DNA from: Pagrus major
Lineage: Eukaryota; Chordata; Actinopteri; Spariformes; Sparidae
Direction: 5' to 3'
DNA length: 64,000 bases
Assembly: GCF_040436345.1 (NCBI RefSeq)
Contig: NC_133216.1
Span: 20,423,792 to 20,487,791 of the forward strand
Made by a program: the position numbers and the translations under genes. A model generated the notes under the pieces. It ran no database searches. It was not told the DNA's origin and worked only from the letters and a program-made list of their open reading frames with translations. Positions 58,681 through 64,000 of this stretch are shown here, in pieces. Position 1 is the first letter of the stretch, and each line of letters starts with the position of its first letter.

Positions 58681-61600
58681 GTAAGTAGTCCCCTGAGCGG
58701 ATGAATCACGCGGATGTATATTGCAGTTGTAGGCCCCTCAGCTGATGTGAAACTAGCAGGGGTAGAGAGAGAAAAGAGGAGCTGGTGCACTGCCTGTTAC
58801 AACTACAACACTGGAACAAATAGGTAACAACATTATACAAAAAGGTAGAAATTTTCAGTGACATCTCAGCCAACAGTCTCTCGGACCTCTGAGACTATTT
58901 TATACCGAAATACATCGGAGGAATTATGGTTCAGTGTTGCGAAAATAGCTCGAATCCCGTTCCTGCTTTCCTGTTTTTTTGTGTCTAAAAGGTATCAGAG
59001 GCCATTTCTTTTTGCTAGCTAGCGTTAACATGCTAGCTGCTAGCTAGACAACTTGTAAAATTAAACGTAACTGACAAAAATGCTACCAAAAGACTGCATA
59101 CGGGAGTTGTAACGAGGCCGTTGTTTGTCTAATAAATCCCATTAACATCCTGTCGAGCTGGCAAAGCGTTAGCCAGCGACAACAAGGCTAGCTAATATTA
59201 ATTAGCTTGCATGCCAAGGTTAGCTGGTAATAGCTATAACGCTCTTGTTTGATTTGACAACGCTTAACGTCAGCTACGTGACTGCCCCGCAGCAGCTAAT
59301 TCGGTATTGATAAGGTCAGTGGTTTATTGTCAACTAGACAGCTAGCTTAATTTATACCAACCAGTAACGGTAGCTCGTCTAGCTAACAGTCGAGTGTTTA
59401 TTTTTGTCAGCTTACTGTTTACGAGTGAACAGTCATTGAAGGAACATTCGCTATCTTATTTGGCTAAGCTAGCATTAGCTCGCTAATTATTCGCCCGAGA
59501 CTTGTCATTTTGGCCGAGACGCTTAGCTAAATAAGATGCTTGACGTTATTTCGACCATTTTACCCAACTCAAAATAGAAAGTATGCACTTTGTTGACACG
59601 TTGCTTGTTAGGAGTCAACTTGTTTCTGCCTGGCTAACATTAGCTAAAATGCTAGCCAGTGTCCTAGTGAGAGGCAGGCATTGGCCTTAAGTCAGCTTAG
59701 AAAACATTAGTGATCCTCGTAGCTAGCTAACATTAGTTAGCTATACTTGTGTACTCAACATTCGCGTTGACAGTTGCTAAGAGAGTGATACTGGATCTGC
59801 CTTGGTTACCTGCCGACTTGACAGTTGTGTAATTTTGATTTGATCATCCCGTCAAACAGTATAGAAGGTAAGCTAACTTGCGTGCGAGACATGTATATTT
59901 TTTCCTTTAAACCTGATCGTCTGCCAGACACAGCAGTGTGTCATGGCAGTCAGAATACCAAGTTAGCATACAGTGGTTTACTGGTAGCCTGCTAGCTATA
60001 TTACATTAAACCGCTTTCGAAAGACGGTCAAGCCGATGCTGCCATTTTCGATGTGTTGCTAATCTCAGGTGAACGTGATCGTTATTTGGCACTTAAGGGG
60101 TCCGTCGTGGCCGTTATGTTGAAAAATCGCCGTTTCGTACCACAACACGGTACAAACAAGGTAGCTGTTTCAATTTGGCATTGCGTTTAGTTAGGGAGCT
60201 AAATTGGTTGACACACCGGTACGCCAACTACGCATTTCCATGTATCCACTGCTACGTTAGCCAGCGTAACTTTAACCAACGAGTCTTTGGTATGTTGTAA
60301 CTAGCCTTTTTAGCTTTTTCTCGTCCCCATATTCAATATCCAGTTGTTACAAGCTTCGCTTTGGGGTTGTTGGAGGTTTTTTTTTGTGTGTGTGGATACG
60401 GATGCGACTAAGCTTCTGTCAAAATGTATGGGTCGCTAGGGTATGAGTGGCTAAACATGCTAGTCGGTGGTGGTAGAGAACTACGTCAGAAATATAGGCC
60501 TCTGTAAATCATGGGTATAAAACACGGATCCTGTCGTGATTGTTAAGTGGTGTAGTAGCAGAAACTTTGTACCGGCGAGTGTTTAAAGCTGCCGATCATT
60601 TGATGTGCTCTACTAATCACATTATACGCGACTGTGCTGCACCAGTTGTCAGACTGGACGAATAAACAAAGACGAGGATGCACTGTCAGTGCAGGCCTAA
60701 AATGGCCCTGTGAGCTTGCCAAGTGTGGCGTATTTTTATGATCAATGATATCATGATTTAAACTCTTACTAGACAGGCAAACTATTCATCTTTCTTTTGT
60801 TAATGGCAAAAAGTATTTAGGTTGTGATTTAATAGTCTTTGTGTATCAGTTGATTAGATCATCCTACTGTGTGTGTGTGTGTACGTGTGTGTGTGTGTGT
60901 TACAAAGATATCAATCACTTTTGTTATCAGTACCCTCATGTCATTAACTCATGAGACTGAGATGAATATTGTACTTTACTTTGTATGTAAAAGACATTTT
61001 CTTTCAAATCCTGACTAAATTATTACCACAACTTCCCCCAACAACAAGCTCTGTTGTTAGGTATCAAGGTGTTTATGGGATGTTATGGCAATTTTAAAGA
61101 TAAAGATTAATTATCGTTACATTAGTTGATTTTCATTAAAAAAAAATATTTAAAACTTAAAAGATAGTTCTCTCTGTGTTGCCTGTTTGACATGCAGGCT
61201 GCCTTAATAGTAGGTTTATTTTGATTTGTCTGTGACCTTTCATGTTTTTATTCAGGAGTTTTGGGTGGTAGTATTAATATTTTTAACTCGTATTCTGATG
61301 ATGGTGATTATTATAATTGCTATTATTATTATTGGATGAATTAAAAGCAATTGTTCTTCCTGCCAAATGGTTAAAAGTAAAGTAAAAGTCCAAATGTGAA
61401 AGAAATAGTGTATGCGACCCTGTACTCATGATACAAAATTGTTGAACTTTGGTATGAAGTCTGTGAAAACAATTATAATTTGGTACATACTGTAAGTTAA
61501 CATTTAAAGGGCGTTTAGTGGTTCACTGTAAGTGGTTCACATACGTATATATTTTGTTGTGACTATTATTGGGAGACTGCATTCAGACTGGAAAGATAGA

Positions 61601-62085
61601 TGGATCTGGGAACATAAACTGAGCTGTGTGGACCTTATTTATTTCTTTTTATTAGAAACAAGCATATTACTGACTTCAGTTAGAAATCTACTGTGTACAT
61701 ATAGTGTATAAATGTATATGTTGTAAATAATATCAACAGTGAGTTGTCACATTCCTTGCTCCTGGTCTTTGTTTGGCCTGTTATTGCCCCTCCACAAAAG
61801 GTAATGTCAAAGTAGGATTGGTCAGTTGTTTTCTTGGAGGGAATTTGTAGCCGGAGACGTACAAACCCGAGAAAATCAATGAGACATTCGTGCCCCTGTT
61901 TATCTCAGATGGGCTCAAGAGGTGAGCTTAAGCGTGATGGTACAAGAGTTCAAGAAGCTGTCACCTCCAGCACAGCAATTTATTTTAAACCAAGGACAAC
62001 CCAGTGGTTGTAGGAGAGCATAGAGAAACCGTTGACTTTTGTCCGTGTTCTTATGTGGTTGCTTTCTTTCTTTCTGGTGTTGCAG
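58681..62085 (+). other. trip12 intron 1 (inferred)
   Basis: The first 1.6 kb is dense in GCTAGC, GCTAAC and TTAGCTAGC words. A (TG)n microsatellite lies at about 60868-60900. No other gene was recognised. Confidence 0.5.
60868..60900. repeat. (TG)n microsatellite
   Basis: A TG run with one AC interruption in the inferred trip12 intron 1. Confidence 0.85.
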
Positions 62086-62232
62086 TGAATGGTAGTGTCT
62101 AGAAAGGGTATGTCCCTTCAGGAGAGAGGTGCCAATGTCCAACCGGCCTAATTCCAATCCAGGGGGGTCACTGCGCCGTTCACAGAGGAACACTGCTGCG
62201 GCCCAGCCACAAGACCACACAGTCGCAGGAAG
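62086..62232 (+). CDS. trip12: trip12 exon with start codon
   Basis: Acceptor TGCAG at 62081-62085 and donor GTGAGT at 62233-62238. The ATG at 62135 follows a short 5' UTR; the earlier ATGs in the exon are not in the family frame. It ends in codon phase 2. Confidence 0.93.
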
Positions 62233-63730
62233 GTGAGTCGACCTGCACACTTCTAGTTAAAATCTAAATACAACATAAGTATCAGAAACTTAAGTTTTGT
62301 GGGAAATATTAGTTGGGGTTTCTTGTAGGAAGTAACAAATGAGGGGTGTTCAGTAGAGGGATATTTGTACTTAATTTATTGGTGGTGTTTGTCTTTAGTT
62401 TATTGTAACTTGATGTAGAATGGTTATATCCTCTGTGATCAAAGGGGAAACTTATCTTTTGTTCTTTTATCAGAGTCAAATGGGGGCTAACTCTGTTTTA
62501 GCTGTTGTTGCTTGCTACCATAAAGGTGTTAATGATCACAGGATGTGCAGATGTAGTCAGCCAAAAATGATTTGGGAATTGATCAAGACTCTCTTTTATG
62601 TGGCTTGATTACAGAAACCCACACTGTCACTTGCTCTTTAATTTCCAACCTTACAGGTTGCAGTCAGAGCAGGTAAAACATAAAGCAAATTCCCCACCTG
62701 AAAGTAGAAGACCTAATTCTAAGGCTTCCAAAGCCACAGCCAGCTCAGCCACTGGCCAGTCCAGAGGGCACAGCTCAAGAAGGTACCCCTCCTCTCTACT
62801 TGGTGCTTATTTTTTGTGCGTGCTTTGGGTTTTGTTCTAAATCTAAATGAGTACAATGAATGTGGTATTGTAATTGATCACCTTCCACAGCTTGAGGAGT
62901 TTTCTGAGATGGTGTTTTGTTGTCCCTCTTACCCCCTGACAGAAGCGGTCTTACTCTGTCCGTGGCTTCATTTGTGTTACAAGACGAGCCAGAGGCTGCA
63001 GGGACATCTGAACAAGAGCGACCAGGCCACCAGTCAAAGAGTGAAAGCACCCGAGGGCTGAAGCGAAGCGAAGCTCCAGACCAAATTAGTACCTTTGGAC
63101 CGACCCCTGCCAAGAAGCCCAAATCAATCCCACAACCCCGAGACAATACCTCAGAGACCAAGAAAGGCCCAGCTAAGTCCAAGAAGAGATCACTTGCGTC
63201 AGAACCACCTGCATCGTCAGGTCGAGGCCAGAGTAAGAAGAGCGGGGCCGCTGGGGCCTCACCGATCCAGAAACGGAAGAAAGCGGACTCTCTCCCCGGT
63301 CTAAGTAGCACCGCTGGGTCCCTCCCCAATCGTACCGAGGGCAGAACTGCAAAACCCACCAAGCTGGCGTCTAAATCGGCCGCCTCAGCCAAAGCTGGGT
63401 GTAGCAACGTGACGGACTCCTCCTCCTCTGCCTCCACCTCTTCCTCTTCCTCAACCACAGGCACCAACAGTGCCACCACGCAGGGTGCCCGAGTCAAACA
63501 AGGAAAAGATCAGACCAAGGCACGACGCTCTCGCTCAGCCTCCAGCCCCTCCCCACGCCGCAGTACTCGCGACAAGGAGCAGGCCAAAAGCGCCAGCTCT
63601 TCAAAATTTGAGTGGGCAGCACGCTTCAACCCCAAAGTCAACCTGCCAAAACCCAAACTGTCCTTGCCCGGATCCTCCAAAACTGAGACCTCCAAACCTG
63701 GGCCATCAGGATTACAAGCTAAACTAGCAA
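62135..63730 (+). CDS. trip12: trip12 N-terminal coding exons (partial gene)
   Basis: TRIP12 is a nuclear HECT-type E3 ubiquitin ligase. Only the first 337 codons are in this window, in exons 62135-62232, 62657-62782 and 62943-63730. The start [20 protein letters not shown] is almost the human N-terminus. Exon 4 ends in [20 protein letters not shown] and [12 protein letters not shown], also near identical. This part is the disordered, Ser/Lys/Arg-rich leader before the WWE, armadillo and HECT domains, which lie further right. In human, trip12 is not near rasa2, so this adjacency is a fish arrangement. Confidence 0.95.
62657..62782 (+). CDS. trip12: trip12 exon 3, candidate cassette exon
   Basis: 126 nt (42 codons), beginning [20 protein letters not shown]. 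The acceptor TTACAG is good; the donor GTACCC is weak. Skipping it keeps the frame and joins exon 2 to exon 4 as in the human protein, which shows no counterpart of this segment that I recall. Confidence 0.75.
62943..63730 (+). CDS. trip12: trip12 exon 4
   Basis: 788 nt. Acceptor CTGACAG, donor GTGAGT at 63731-63736. It contains [23 protein letters not shown] and [20 protein letters not shown], all close to human TRIP12. A long frame on the opposite strand here is a shadow. Confidence 0.95.
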
Positions 63731-64000
63731 GTGAGTCACATTACCTGTATATGGATCCCCTCTGTTCATAATAGGAACGTTGATGCTAATTCACACCATG
63801 AGCTGATGCATCTCTTTGACAGCTTTAAGAGAACATTTGGGTCCTATTTTAGAAATGTAGATAGGAAAAGTTGAGTATGGTGAGAGAAGTATCTGCAAGT
63901 GTTTGCTTTTCTCAGTTTATAAATTGTGTTCAACACTTAGGGGTTAAAACAGGGTTATGATTAGCTTGTACAGAGTCAGTACATTATTCACGTGCGCTTG
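63731..64000 (+). other. start of trip12 intron 4
   Basis: Intronic sequence after a consensus donor. The next exon is outside the window. Confidence 0.8.

Noticed and set aside
58945..58965. CTCGAATCCCG resembling a tRNA B box
   Set aside because: No matching A box or cloverleaf can be drawn around it.
62796..63497. 233-codon open frame on the minus strand
   Set aside because: It lies antisense to trip12 exon 4. Its acidic, low-complexity composition is the reverse reading of the Ser/Lys/Arg-rich coding exon, with no family resemblance.
1..64000. CRISPR arrays, bacterial operons, riboswitches, phage genes
   Set aside because: Spliced vertebrate genes and fish repeats throughout; no repeat-spacer pattern or prokaryotic signals.

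Overview
This is a teleost (probably percomorph) nuclear genome window. It has spliced genes with GT-AG introns and long AT-rich introns. Several fish-typical repeats appear: teleost MITEs, fragments of LINE 3' tails with GATA microsatellites, and clusters of GCTAGC/GCTAAC words. Vertebrate-type proteins are clearly recognisable. All identifications rest on translation and remembered family sequences; no database was searched.

Layout. Positions 1-860 hold what may be the last exon and 3' UTR of an unidentified plus-strand gene. Positions 3133-9576 are a complete, apparently intact LTR retrotransposon on the minus strand. Its two 350-bp LTRs look identical, and it has a 4-bp target duplication, a tRNA-Pro primer binding site, a polypurine tract and one uninterrupted 1586-residue Gag-Pol frame. 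Integrase precedes reverse transcriptase, which is the hallmark of the Gmr1-like branch of Ty3/gypsy elements. The capsid resembles the source of the vertebrate SCAN domain.

From about 11.8 to 41.7 kb lies rasa2 on the minus strand. I resolved it into 23 confident coding exons plus a tentative 24th. It encodes a C2-C2-RasGAP-PH-Btk GTPase-activating protein of about 819 residues. Its introns hold several MITEs, including nested and head-to-head copies. Zbtb38 follows on the same strand (44.4-48.1 kb, one 1215-codon coding exon, BTB plus C2H2 zinc fingers). The order and orientation zbtb38 then rasa2 match human 3q23. A 10-kb stretch without recognisable coding sequence follows. The plus-strand 5' end of trip12 (a HECT ubiquitin ligase) then begins, with a probable non-coding first exon ending at 58680 and three coding exons between 62135 and 63730. 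Its remainder lies beyond the window.

The host genes share no single pathway: RASA2 switches off Ras, ZBTB38 is a methyl-CpG-binding transcription regulator, and TRIP12 is a ubiquitin ligase. The most unusual item is the young Gmr1-like element. The next most interesting are the nested MITE structures, a candidate in-frame cassette exon in trip12, and the promoter-associated GCTAGC-type word clusters.
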